Shown in pieces: positions 1 to 5,270 of a stretch of 5,270 nt of DNA. This DNA is from Phycisphaerae bacterium (lineage in GTDB: Bacteria > Planctomycetota > Phycisphaerae > Tepidisphaerales > Tepidisphaeraceae). The notes beneath the pieces were generated by a model. The model did not search any database, was not told where the DNA came from, and saw only the letters and a program-made list of their open reading frames with translations. The stretch is from NCBI GenBank assembly GCA_030448225.1, contig JAUJNJ010000042.1:42668-47937 (forward strand), written 5' to 3'. Positions within the stretch are counted from its first letter, which is position 1, and each line of letters opens with the position of its first letter. The translations under genes and the position numbers were made by a program.

Positions 1-815
1 GCGACGCCGGTCATCCGGCGGAGGTACTCGATGCTTTCGCGGGCGATTCGCTCGGGGCCGGGGCGGAAGTCGAACGCCTCGACGGACAGCCAGCCGTCGT
101 AGCCGACCTCGCGCAGGGCGGCGATGATCGGCTCGTACTTCACGTCGCCCATGCCGGGGCCGAGCAGGTTCGGGTCGTTCACCTGCACGTGCGCGATGTA
201 CGGGGCCGAGTCGCGGATGACCTGCGGGATCGTCTTCGATTCCGACGACATCGCCTTCACGTCGAGGTTCACCCTGAACTGCGGCGAGTTCACGCGCTCG
301 GCGAGTTCGATCGCCTCGGCGGCGGTGTTGACGAAGTCCGTCTCCTGCGGGCCCAGCGGATCGAACGCGTACGTCACGCCGCGCGCGGCGGCGTCGGGGA
401 GGGAGGGGCGGAAGACCTCCTCGGTCCATGCCATCGCCTGCTCGCGCGTCACGCCCGGCAGGAGCGACCGCTGCTTCGGCGAGCCCACGATCATCACCTT
501 GCCGCCGAGGTCCGCGCACAGGTGGACGAGTTGGCGGAAGTAGTCGGCGGTCTTTTCGCGGACCGCGCGGTCGGGGTGCGTGATGTACAGTCCCGGCGGC
601 TTCACGAGCAGCCAGTGCAGGCCCAGCACCTCCACCCCCCGCGCCGCCGCCGCCTCGCGCAGCTCGCGCCGCCGCTGCGGCGTCACCGCCCCGGCCGTGT
701 CGCCGAGCGTGAAGGGGGAGACCTCCAGCCCCGCGTACCCCGTCTCACGGGCGAAGTCGCACACCTTCTCCCACGGCCAACCCTCGAAGATCTCGTTACA
801 ACTTGCGAATTTCAC
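1..815 (-). CDS. Sugar phosphate isomerase/epimerase-like TIM-barrel protein, 3' end off the window
   Basis: The reading frame is open from a GTG at 813-815 to the window edge: 271 residues with no stop. It begins (M)KFASCNEIFEGWPW, then AGLEVSPF near residue 29. This is the xylose-isomerase-like TIM barrel (AP_endonuc_2) fold. Likely metal ligands are E158 in PQETD, D185 in VNLDV, H209 in AHVQVND and E246 in SVEAF; H67 in GLHW is a further active-site candidate. Members isomerise or epimerise sugars or keto-sugars with a divalent metal. There is no signal peptide, so it is probably cytosolic. The frame ends in SIEYLRRMTGV, which resembles family C-termini, so only a few residues are probably missing. 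GTG is chosen because no in-frame ATG lies nearby and family homology starts there; the only Shine-Dalgarno-like sequence is a weak AGG about 12 bases upstream. Unlike the next gene upstream it has no frameshift. The substrate is unknown; the Gfo/Idh neighbour suggests a sugar or cyclitol. Confidence 0.9.
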   Translation of the reverse strand, partial: MKFASCNEIFEGWPWEKVCDFARETGYAGLEVSPFTLGDTAGAVTPQRRRELREAAAARGVEVLGLHWLLVKPPGLYITHPDRAVREKTADYFRQLVHLCADLGGKVMIVGSPKQRSLLPGVTREQAMAWTEEVFRPSLPDAAARGVTYAFDPLGPQETDFVNTAAEAIELAERVNSPQFRVNLDVKAMSSESKTIPQVIRDSAPYIAHVQVNDPNLLGPGMGDVKYEPIIAALREVGYDGWLSVEAFDFRPGPERIARESIEYLRRMTGV

Positions 816-920
816 GTGCGACAGACTACCTGCACAAGTTTGCCATGAAAAGGAGAACCGCGGGAGGCGCTCGGCGCGACGGGAACCTGCGTCTTAAGCG
901 GTAGACGACGTGCGATGCCA

Positions 921-936
921 GCGAAATTCGTTTCGC
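921..936. repeat. Small perfect hairpin with TTCG loop
   Basis: GCGAAA at 921-926 pairs perfectly with TTTCGC at 931-936 around a TTCG loop as read on the plus strand (CGAA on the minus strand, which is the strand that would be transcribed here). It lies directly next to the hairpin at 937-959. No T-run follows it on either strand, so it is not a classical intrinsic terminator. Confidence 0.5.
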
Positions 937-959
937 GACCGGCCCGAAGGGCCGAGGTC
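937..959. repeat. GC-rich stem-loop between the DUF6807 and isomerase genes
   Basis: GACCGGCCC (937-945) pairs with GGGCC plus GGTC (949-953 and 956-959), giving nine base pairs with a GAA loop and a two-base bulge (954-955). On the minus strand it lies about 140 bases after the DUF6807 stop codon. It could slow or end transcription or protect an mRNA end, but the absence of a T-run argues against simple intrinsic termination. Confidence 0.45.
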
Positions 960-1012
960 CAGGAAACTGAGTGTGAGACGCGAGCCAACTCAGACGTTCG
1001 ACAAGCATGAAC

Positions 1013-1039
1013 CGCGGAGGACGCGGAGGACGCGGAGAA
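1013..1039. repeat. Three tandem copies of a 9-base unit, likely dispersed intergenic repeat
   Basis: The unit CGCGGAGGA is repeated at 1013-1021 and 1022-1030, with a third copy differing at one base (CGCGGAGAA, 1031-1039). The minus strand translates to arginine/proline- or leucine/arginine-rich strings (PRPPRPPR, LRVLRVLR). Such strings are familiar as false proteins arising from a common intergenic repeat type in several high-GC phyla. Copies elsewhere in this genome are expected but cannot be seen from one window. Confidence 0.6.
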
Positions 1040-1098
1040 GACAACGCTTCGATTTTCCCTCGCGCCTCCGCCCGCACCCTTCGTCGATGGAAACGGAC

Positions 1099-2072
1099 CT
1101 ACTTCTTCTTCTCGGATAGCTCCGGAAGCTTCGTTTCGGCGAACGCCTTCCACCGCGCCTCGATCGTCGCCGGCTCCGGCTTGCCCGTGTGGACCCACAG
1201 GCCGTAGCGCAGGACGAGCGGTTCCGCACGCTTCACGGTGCGCGGCGCGTCGTACGTGAGCGACGCGCCCATCCAGCCGTCGCCGCGGACGTGGAAGCCG
1301 GTCGGGTGGTTCGGGTTCGACGGGTGGTCCATCAGCGTGATCCCTCCGTCGCGGCCCGAGTGATCGGGCCGGAATAGTCGACCCACCGCGCCCGCTTCCA
1401 CAGCACGACCGCCTCGTTCATGCCGCCCTCGGAGTTGCGGATTTCGCCGCCGCCGTCGAGCGTGCCGATCGTCTTGCCATCCGGACGCCGACGAGGCCGA
1501 ATGGCGTCTTGCCGAGCGTCACCTCGTCGGCCGCGGGCGTCAGTTTGAGGTCGATCAACAGCAGCCGGCCGCCGTCCTCCAGCGGCCGGATGCTCGTGCC
1601 GGATCTCGTGGAGCAGGACCTTCCCGTCGGCCTCGTTCACCCAGTCATTCGCGGCGATGACGGCCGCCCGGTCGTCGGCGTCCTCGAAGTCGATCACCCG
1701 GCGGTGGACGATCCGCCCTTCCCCGTCGTGCCAGAACCCGACGCCGTCGACGCTGTTAGAGTGCGACCCAGACCGAGTTGTGATGGCGATGCCCTCGGGA
1801 TCGTGCGGTGCCCCATCCGCGTGAGCGACCGCCCCGACGGCCCGATCAGCGGGAACACGAACGGCCGGCGGAGGTCGGGCGCCGAAGTGGTACCAGCGCG
1901 ACCTCCGTCCCGTCCTGCTGGAACGACGCCTCCGCCCGCGGCTGCGGAACGATCTGCATCAGCGGCACGGGCTTGGGATCCGGCGCGCGGCCGCCGGCGA
2001 CTGGGCAAAAGCGAAGGAAAGCCGCCGACCATCATATGCGCAGACGATCCAGCAAGCGTCGTGACGGATCAT
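1099..2072 (-). pseudogene. DUF6807 ('PmoA-family') protein gene, broken by about nine frameshifts
   Basis: Joining pieces from all three minus-strand frames rebuilds one family member of about 320 residues. In order: PVPLMQIVPQPRAEASF, WYHFGA, PDLRRPFVFPLIGPSGRS, HDPEG, RHHNSVWV, NSVDGVGFWHDGEGRIVH, RRVIDFEDADDRAAVIAAND, SIRPLEDGGRLLLIDLKL, KTIGTLDGGGEIRNSEGGMN, ITLMDHPSNPNHPTGFHVR, DGWMGASLTYDAP and YGLWVHTGKPEPATIEARW, ending ELSEKKK and TAG. This is the family first named 'methane oxygenase PmoA' in Pfam and later DUF6807; it is not particulate methane monooxygenase and its biochemistry is unknown. Frame changes lie near 1341-1346, 1474-1478, 1594-1598, 1758-1767, 1791-1795, 1805-1810, 1876-1882, 1895-1900 and in the leader (about 1985-2035). 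The proposed start is ATG 2070-2072, preceded by AGGG six bases upstream; the garbled leader was probably a signal peptide. No nonsense codon appears in the joined frames. Either it is a decaying gene or the sequence carries indel errors. Confidence 0.85.
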
Positions 2073-2077
2073 GATAT

Positions 2078-2082
2078 TCCCT
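2078..2082 (-). promoter_or_regulatory. Ribosome binding site deciding the DUF6807 start
   Basis: On the minus strand AGGGA occupies 2082-2078, with its AGGG core six bases before the ATG at 2072-2070. This supports that ATG over the tandem ATGs near 2035, which would leave no room for an exported leader. Confidence 0.45.
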
Positions 2083-2155
2083 GCGGACACCCGCGTTGCA
2101 GTCGCCGCTACGGCCACTGGTGAACGATACCCTCCGGCTTCCGGGCGTAGTTGTC

Positions 2156-2183
2156 CCCTCTCCCCCGTACTCGGGGGAGAGGG
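2156..2183. repeat. Perfect 12-bp palindrome with TACT loop, dispersed-repeat type
   Basis: CCCTCTCCCCCG (2156-2167) pairs perfectly with CGGGGGAGAGGG (2172-2183) around TACT, followed by TTAGGGTGAGGGG (2184-2196). This C-run/G-run palindrome with a GGTTAGGGTGAGGGG tail is a recognisable intergenic repeat type in many high-GC genomes. A transcript from either strand would fold tightly. There is no T-run, so a terminator role is uncertain. Confidence 0.65.
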
Positions 2184-2307
2184 TTAGGGTGAGGGGCCGA
2201 ATCGGAAAATGGCGGCGGACTGATGAAGGACCAAGTGGGACGGACCCGGCCGCCGATAAAATTCACCCCGCCTTCACCCCTATCCGTGAGCGGTCCCGTC
2301 TCCCCTG

Positions 2308-2335
2308 CCTCTCTCCGCGGCGTACTGGGGAGAGG
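2308..2335. repeat. Second, degenerate copy of the GTACT-centred palindrome
   Basis: CCTCTCTCC (2308-2316) pairs with GGGGAGAGG (2327-2335), nine pairs including one T-G wobble, around a ten-base loop ending in GTACT. It shares GTACT followed by a GGGGAGAGG core with the palindrome at 2156-2183 and lies in the same orientation. On the minus strand it begins 36 bases after the Gfo/Idh stop, so it may act as a 3'-end hairpin for that transcript. Confidence 0.5.
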
Positions 2336-2371
2336 AAGGATGCGACGCAGGGGTCCCGGCGTAACAGAGTT

Positions 2372-3689
2372 CTAAACCTTCGGCTCCCACCCCGGCCGGT
2401 AGTCGCGGCTCCAGAGTTTTTCCGCTTCCGCGTCGCCGACCACGCGGCGAGTTTTCGGGTCCAGCGTGAGCGTCCGCCCGACGCGGTAGGCGATGTTGCC
2501 GGCGTGGCACATCAGCACGCTCTTCACGCCCTCCTCGATGTCCGCGATCGGCCGCTCGCCGCTGCGGACGCAGTCGAGGAAGTTCCGCACGTGCGGGGCG
2601 TCGAAGCGCGGGGCCGGCCACCTTGTCGACCTCCTTGTTCTTCAGGTCGTAGACCGTGTACCCGCCGCCATCGATCACGAGCGAGCCCTTGTCGCCGTAG
2701 AACGCGATGCCGAACGACGAGCCCTCGATCCCGCGCGGCTGGCAGCTCCGGCCCTCCCACACGATGCACTTGTCGCCGTAGTCGAACGTGACGTTCATCG
2801 TGTCCGGCGTCTCCTGGTCGTCCTCGAACCAGTACCGCCCGCCGCCGGCGGTCACGCGGGTGGGGCAGTCGACGTCGAGGCCCCACCGGCAGATGTCGAG
2901 CGAATGTATGCCGTTGTTTCCCATCTCACCCGTGCCCCAGTGCCAGAACCAGTGCCACTTGTAGTGCACGACGTTCTCGGTGAACGCCTGCTCCGGGGCC
3001 GGGCCCTGCCAGAGCGACCAGTCGAGCCCCTTCGGCACCGGCGCTGGCGTGCGGCGGCCGGTCTCGGGGCGGTTGTTCGTGTACCAGCCGCGCGAGAAGC
3101 GGACGTTGCCGATCTCGCCCTTGTGGATCCGCCCGATCGCCTCCGCGACCTTCGGATAGCTCCGACGCTGCGTGCCGTGCTGCACGACGCGGCCGTGCTT
3201 GCGCGCCGCGGCCAGCAGCAGTTCCCCCTCCTGCGGGTTGTGGCTGCACGGCTTCTCGACGTAAACGTGCTTCCCCGCCTGGCAGCCGAGGATCGCGGCG
3301 ATCGCGTGCCAGTGGTCGGGCGTGGCGATCACGATCGCGTCGACGCCCTTGTCGTCAAGGATTTTTCGGAAGTCCCGGACGGCCTCGGGCGCGTGCGTCT
3401 GCTTCCCCGCGACCGTCTTCGCACACGCGGCGGCGTGGGCGTCGTCGACGTCGCAGACGTACTTCACCGCGGCGTCCGGCATCGAGGCGAACAGGCTCGC
3501 CAGCGCGGTGCCCCGGCCGGCGGTGCCCATGATCCCGACGACGATCTTGTCGTTCGGCGAGGTGTCGGCCGCCGCGCGGACGACGCCCGTCGAGCCGACC
3601 GCGGCGGCGGCGGCGGCGCCGAGGAGGGAGCCTTGGCGGATGAAGGAGCGTCGGGTGGTGCGGAAGTTGGCGGGGTTCATCATTGTCAT
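2372..3689 (-). CDS. Tat-exported Gfo/Idh/MocA family oxidoreductase, one frameshift
   Basis: This encodes an NAD(P)-dependent sugar or cyclitol oxidoreductase, about 438 residues after correction. The leader carries a twin-arginine motif, RRSFIRQG (residues 13-20), and an alanine-rich stretch (25-31), so it is exported by Tat. The Rossmann domain contains VGIMGTAGRG (51-60) and ATPDHWH (122-128). The family's EKP motif, with the usual catalytic lysine, is at 145-147 in HVYVEKPCSHN. The C-terminal domain has MGNNGIHSLDICRW (256-269), with H262 and D265 in the usual substrate-site positions. After VAGP (residue 360) the frame shifts at about 2606-2620. The protein resumes as FDAPHVRNFLDCVRSGERP and ends RDYRPGWEPKV at TAG 2372-2374; total length fits a single inserted base. 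Without correction the frame runs on to 2280 with a nonsense tail. ATGs at 3689, 3683 and 3680 are possible starts, with no clear Shine-Dalgarno; MNPANFRTTRRSF from 3680 is equally plausible. Confidence 0.93.
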
Positions 3690-3774
3690 TACCAGCCGTG
3701 CGGAGAGGTGTTGGCGGTGGCGGACGTCTGCCGCCGGCTAAGCCGCGAGCGGCTGGTGTGACGGCAAATGAGAA
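3690..3774. other. Short leader region before the Gfo/Idh gene, with a small palindrome
   Basis: This lies between the atpG terminator and the oxidoreductase start, so the oxidoreductase should have its own promoter here; I cannot identify clear -35 and -10 boxes. A perfect palindrome, AGCCGC-GA-GCGGCT, occupies 3741-3754, next to CCGCCGGCT (3731-3739). This resembles another dispersed GC-rich intergenic repeat, but repetition elsewhere cannot be shown from this window. Confidence 0.4.
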
Positions 3775-3803
3775 GAGGGGGCAGACTCGGCGTCCGCCCC
3801 CTC
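3765..3803 (-). terminator. Intrinsic terminator of atpG
   Basis: On the minus strand GAGGGGGCGGAC (3803-3792) pairs with GTCTGCCCCCTC (3786-3775): twelve pairs, one of them G-U, around the five-base loop GCCGA. TTCTCATTT follows. It starts 26 bases after the atpG stop codon. The T-rich tail occurs only on the minus strand. It separates atpG from the downstream oxidoreductase gene. Confidence 0.85.
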
Positions 3804-3829
3804 AATCGCAGTTCGATGGCGGCTCGCCG

Positions 3830-4810
3830 TTACTTCTTCATCGACTCCACGCCGCCCATGATCTCCGACAGTTCCGTCGTGATCTGGCTCTGGCGGGCGC
3901 GGTTGTATTGCATGGTCAGGGCCTTGGCCATCTTGTCCGCGTTGTCGGTCGCGCTCTTCATCGCGACCATCCGCGCGACGTGCTCGCTCGTCGTGGCGTC
4001 GAGGAAGCACTGGAAGAGCGCCGTCTTGATCGTCAGCGGGAGCAGTTCGTTCAACAGGCTCGTCGGGTCGGGCGAGAAGTCGTAGATCGTCTCGCCGAGC
4101 GGCTCCTGCACGTCGCCGCGCACGGCGGCGCCGCTGCGGGCGGCGTCGAGCGCGCCGGCCTTGGACTGCGCCTCCTTCTCCGCCACCTGCTGGGCGAGGT
4201 GGTCGAGCGACTCCTGCAGCCCCGCCAGCGGCAGGAGCGTCAGCACGTCGGGGCGCTGGCTGCCGGTGCTGATGAAGTTCATGTACGCGACGTGGACGGC
4301 GTCGATCTCGCCGCGGACGAACAGGTCCATGAACCGTTCGGCGAGCGGGTCGACGTCGGCGAAGCGCGGCTGGTCGGACACGTCCAGCCGCTGCGCGATC
4401 GCCCGCTTCTGGAAATTGAACGAGCTGATCCCCTTCTTGCCCGACACGTACAGGTCCACCCGCTTGCCCGCGGCCTCCTGCTGGCGGAGGAACGCGGCGG
4501 CGGCGCGGAGCACGCTGCCGTTGTACGCGCCGGCGAGGCCGCGGTTGCTCGTGATGACCACGAGCACGATCCGGTTCTTCAGGTCCTCGGCCCCCGGCCG
4601 GCGGAGCAGCGGGTGCTCGACGTTGCCGCCGACGCTCCGCGCCAACTCGCTCACCAGCTCGCGCACCTTCTGCGTGTACGGCTTGGTCCCGACGGCCCGC
4701 TTCAGGGACTTCTGGAACTTCGCGGTCGCGATCATCTGCATCGTCTTGGTGATCTTGCGGATGTTCCGGACCGCCTTGCGGCGCTTCACGATTGCGCGAG
4801 CCTTTGCCAT
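3830..4810 (-). CDS. atpG: F-type ATP synthase gamma subunit
   Basis: This is the central-stalk gamma subunit of F1Fo ATP synthase, which rotates inside the alpha3beta3 head and couples proton flow to ATP synthesis at the membrane. The 326-residue protein has the conserved N-terminal helix (RKAVRNIRKITKTMQMIATA, 11-30), the core segment IVLVVITSNRGLAGAYN (81-97), and the C-terminal helix with SEHVARMVAMKSATDN (275-290) and YNRARQSQITTELSEIMGG (302-320). It is longer than the usual 285-295 residues. Compared with the E. coli protein, the extra 30 or so residues lie at about 197-238, a charged, probably helical stretch between TLLPLAG and YDFSPDP. The ATG is supported by AGGA at 4818-4815, four bases upstream. 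No atpA or atpD lies beside it: a tRNA gene and a repeat precede it, and a terminator and an unrelated gene follow. The frame is intact and residues look fully conserved, so it is probably functional. Confidence 0.97.
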   Translation of the reverse strand: MAKARAIVKRRKAVRNIRKITKTMQMIATAKFQKSLKRAVGTKPYTQKVRELVSELARSVGGNVEHPLLRRPGAEDLKNRIVLVVITSNRGLAGAYNGSVLRAAAAFLRQQEAAGKRVDLYVSGKKGISSFNFQKRAIAQRLDVSDQPRFADVDPLAERFMDLFVRGEIDAVHVAYMNFISTGSQRPDVLTLLPLAGLQESLDHLAQQVAEKEAQSKAGALDAARSGAAVRGDVQEPLGETIYDFSPDPTSLLNELLPLTIKTALFQCFLDATTSEHVARMVAMKSATDNADKMAKALTMQYNRARQSQITTELSEIMGGVESMKK

Positions 4811-4814
4811 GGTT

Positions 4815-4818
4815 TCCT
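4815..4818 (-). promoter_or_regulatory. Ribosome binding site of atpG
   Basis: AGGA (minus strand, 4818-4815) lies four bases before the atpG ATG. It directly touches the outer end of the inverted repeat at 4819-4896, so folding of that repeat in the mRNA would place a long stem immediately next to the ribosome binding site. Confidence 0.6.
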
Positions 4819-4896
4819 AACGCAGAATGCGGAACGCGGAGCGCAGAACGGTGCCGGAATCGCTCGTTCTGCGTTCCGCGTTCCGCTCTTCGCGTT
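4819..4896. repeat. Long imperfect inverted repeat (32-base arms) between tRNA-Ala and atpG
   Basis: The arms are 4819-4850 and 4865-4896, separated by 14 bases. The left arm and the reverse complement of the right arm match at roughly 27 of 32 positions, including CGGAACGCGGA and CGCAGAACG. Each arm is built from shorter GCGGAAC / GCAGAAC-like units. Chance translation gives strings such as RNAERRT and VPRSALRV, a pattern I associate with dispersed intergenic repeats in high-GC genomes. It nearly fills the gap between the tRNA and atpG. On the minus strand it could fold just after the tRNA and act in 3'-end formation. Confidence 0.75.
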
Positions 4897-4901
4897 CGAC
4901 T

Positions 4902-4974
4902 TGGAGCCGACCAGGATCGAACTGGCAACCCCCGCGTTGCAAACGCGGTGCTCTCCCAATTGAGCTACGGCCCC
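4902..4974 (-). tRNA. tRNA-Ala (anticodon UGC)
   Basis: The 73-base cloverleaf is complete. The acceptor stem GGGGCCG/CGGCTCC has all seven pairs, including G3-U70, the main alanine identity signal. The D arm is GCTC-AATTGGGA-GAGC. The anticodon stem CCGCG/CGCGG encloses the loop TTTGCAA, giving anticodon TGC. The variable loop is GGGTT, and the T arm is GCCAG-TTCGATC-CTGGT. The discriminator base is A73. CCA is not encoded (the next bases are AGT), so it must be added after transcription. The tRNA decodes GCA and probably other GCN alanine codons. Confidence 0.97.
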
Positions 4975-4985
4975 GGAAGGGCGAC

Positions 4986-5014
4986 AGTGTACGCGCGAGA
5001 CCCCGGTCTGCCAA
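4986..5014 (-). promoter_or_regulatory. Sigma70-type promoter of the tRNA-Ala gene
   Basis: On the minus strand TTGGCA (5014-5009, five of six matches to TTGACA) is followed after exactly 17 bases by TACACT (4991-4986, four of six matches to TATAAT). Transcription would begin near 4979, about five bases before the tRNA 5' end at 4974. Spacing and position fit well. As no promoter is visible in the repeat-filled gap beyond the tRNA, it may also feed transcription into atpG. Confidence 0.7.
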
Positions 5015-5270
5015 ATACGTCCGGTCGCCCTGCTTCGACACGCCCTAAAGAACGAGTAGCACACGCCTTGTCGCGATCACCCGCGAGAATGTACGCTCGT
5101 TGCGCGGAAGGTACCACCCAGTTGGGTGCGGCTCTGCTGAGCGATGCCGCTATCCGCTAGGCGGTGGCCGGACCGCGGACGTCGTCGTTGGTTTCCCAGG
5201 AGCCGCGCTCGGTCTAAACGAGGAGACGTTTCTCGGCCGCTGGCAGGGTCGGCACGACTCGGGGAGTGGG
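5015..5270. other. No recognisable gene
   Basis: All six frames are short or interrupted and none gives a recognisable protein. A small palindrome, CACCCA-GT-TGGGTG, sits at 5115-5128. The plus-strand open frame reaching 5160 overlaps the inverted repeat and the tRNA antisense and is not credible. A gene could begin beyond the right edge. Confidence 0.45.

Larger units (their letters stand above)
816..1098. other. Intergenic region with hairpins and a short tandem repeat, no gene
   Basis: This gap separates the end of the DUF6807 gene from the start of the isomerase gene. The open frames here are short and look like chance GC-rich frames. It holds several inverted repeats (921-936, 937-959, 967-972 with 988-993) and a 9-base tandem repeat (1013-1039). 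I could not find a convincing promoter for the isomerase gene, so it may be read through from upstream or use a promoter I do not recognise. Confidence 0.6.
2073..2371. other. Intergenic region with two copies of a palindromic repeat, no gene
   Basis: This gap lies between the stop of the Gfo/Idh gene and the proposed start of the DUF6807 gene. It contains two related GTACT-centred palindromes (2156-2183 and 2308-2335) about 125 bases apart. The open frames crossing it look like chance or run-on frames; the apparent 3' extension of the oxidoreductase frame into this region results from its frameshift. I see no promoter that I would defend. Confidence 0.55.

Noticed and set aside
189..848. Plus-strand open frame of 219 codons
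   Set aside because: Its codons are the exact complement of the isomerase codons; the minus strand carries the conserved family motifs.
1013..1039. CRISPR-like array
   Set aside because: The units are 9 bases with no spacers and no cas genes are present.
1099..2072. Particulate methane monooxygenase subunit (PmoA)
   Set aside because: The old family name is misleading. The conserved GxMDHPxNPxHP-type and HHNSxW-type motifs are those of DUF6807, a soluble family, and there are no membrane helices as in true PmoA.
2600..2625. Programmed ribosomal frameshift in the oxidoreductase
   Set aside because: No slippery heptamer or well-placed downstream stem is visible, and the neighbouring gene shows many similar indels, so error or mutation is simpler.
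2493..3761. Long plus-strand open frame of over 400 codons
   Set aside because: It is antisense to the Gfo/Idh gene, has no recognisable domain and is rich in Arg, Val, Ala and Leu, as expected from the complement of a high-GC gene.
3683..4963. Long plus-strand open frame of 426 codons
   Set aside because: It is antisense to atpG and runs through the terminator, the inverted repeat and part of the tRNA; composition is typical of a shadow frame.
4786..5064. Small open frames on both strands around the tRNA
   Set aside because: They are translations of the inverted repeat and of the tRNA gene, which cannot be protein-coding here.
5115..5128. Small palindrome as an operator
   Set aside because: Six-base arms around two bases in GC-rich DNA are expected by chance, and it is not placed relative to any start I can support.

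Overview
This is a GC-rich bacterial window, most likely from a planctomycete of the Gemmata/Gemmatales type. That is an inference from three things: the high-GC codon use, a Tat-exported Gfo/Idh/MocA oxidoreductase beside a DUF6807 ('PmoA-family') gene and a xylose-isomerase-like TIM-barrel gene, and GC-rich intergenic repeats. Every gene I can support lies on the minus strand, so transcription runs from high to low coordinates.

In transcription order: positions 5015-5270 hold nothing recognisable. A good sigma70-type promoter (4986-5014) leads into a complete tRNA-Ala(UGC) gene (4902-4974). The 91 bases between it and the next gene are almost filled by a long imperfect inverted repeat (4819-4896), which abuts the ribosome binding site of atpG. 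atpG (3830-4810) encodes the F-type ATP synthase gamma subunit. It is intact and is closed by a strong intrinsic terminator (3775-3803), with no other atp gene next to it. A separate group follows: a Tat-signal Gfo/Idh/MocA oxidoreductase (2372-3689, one frameshift), a repeat-bearing gap, a DUF6807 gene broken by about nine frameshifts (1099-2072), a second repeat- and hairpin-rich gap, and a sugar phosphate isomerase/epimerase-like TIM-barrel gene (1-815) that runs off the left edge.

The left-hand genes look like a carbohydrate-modifying set: an exported NAD(P)-dependent sugar oxidoreductase, a probably exported protein of unknown biochemistry, and a cytosolic isomerase. The substrate cannot be read from the sequence. 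The right-hand part is housekeeping (tRNA and ATP synthase).

The most unusual points are the cluster of small indels confined to one gene, the isolated atpG, and the repeats at several gene junctions. I see no CRISPR array, transposase, defence system or other clearly new system.
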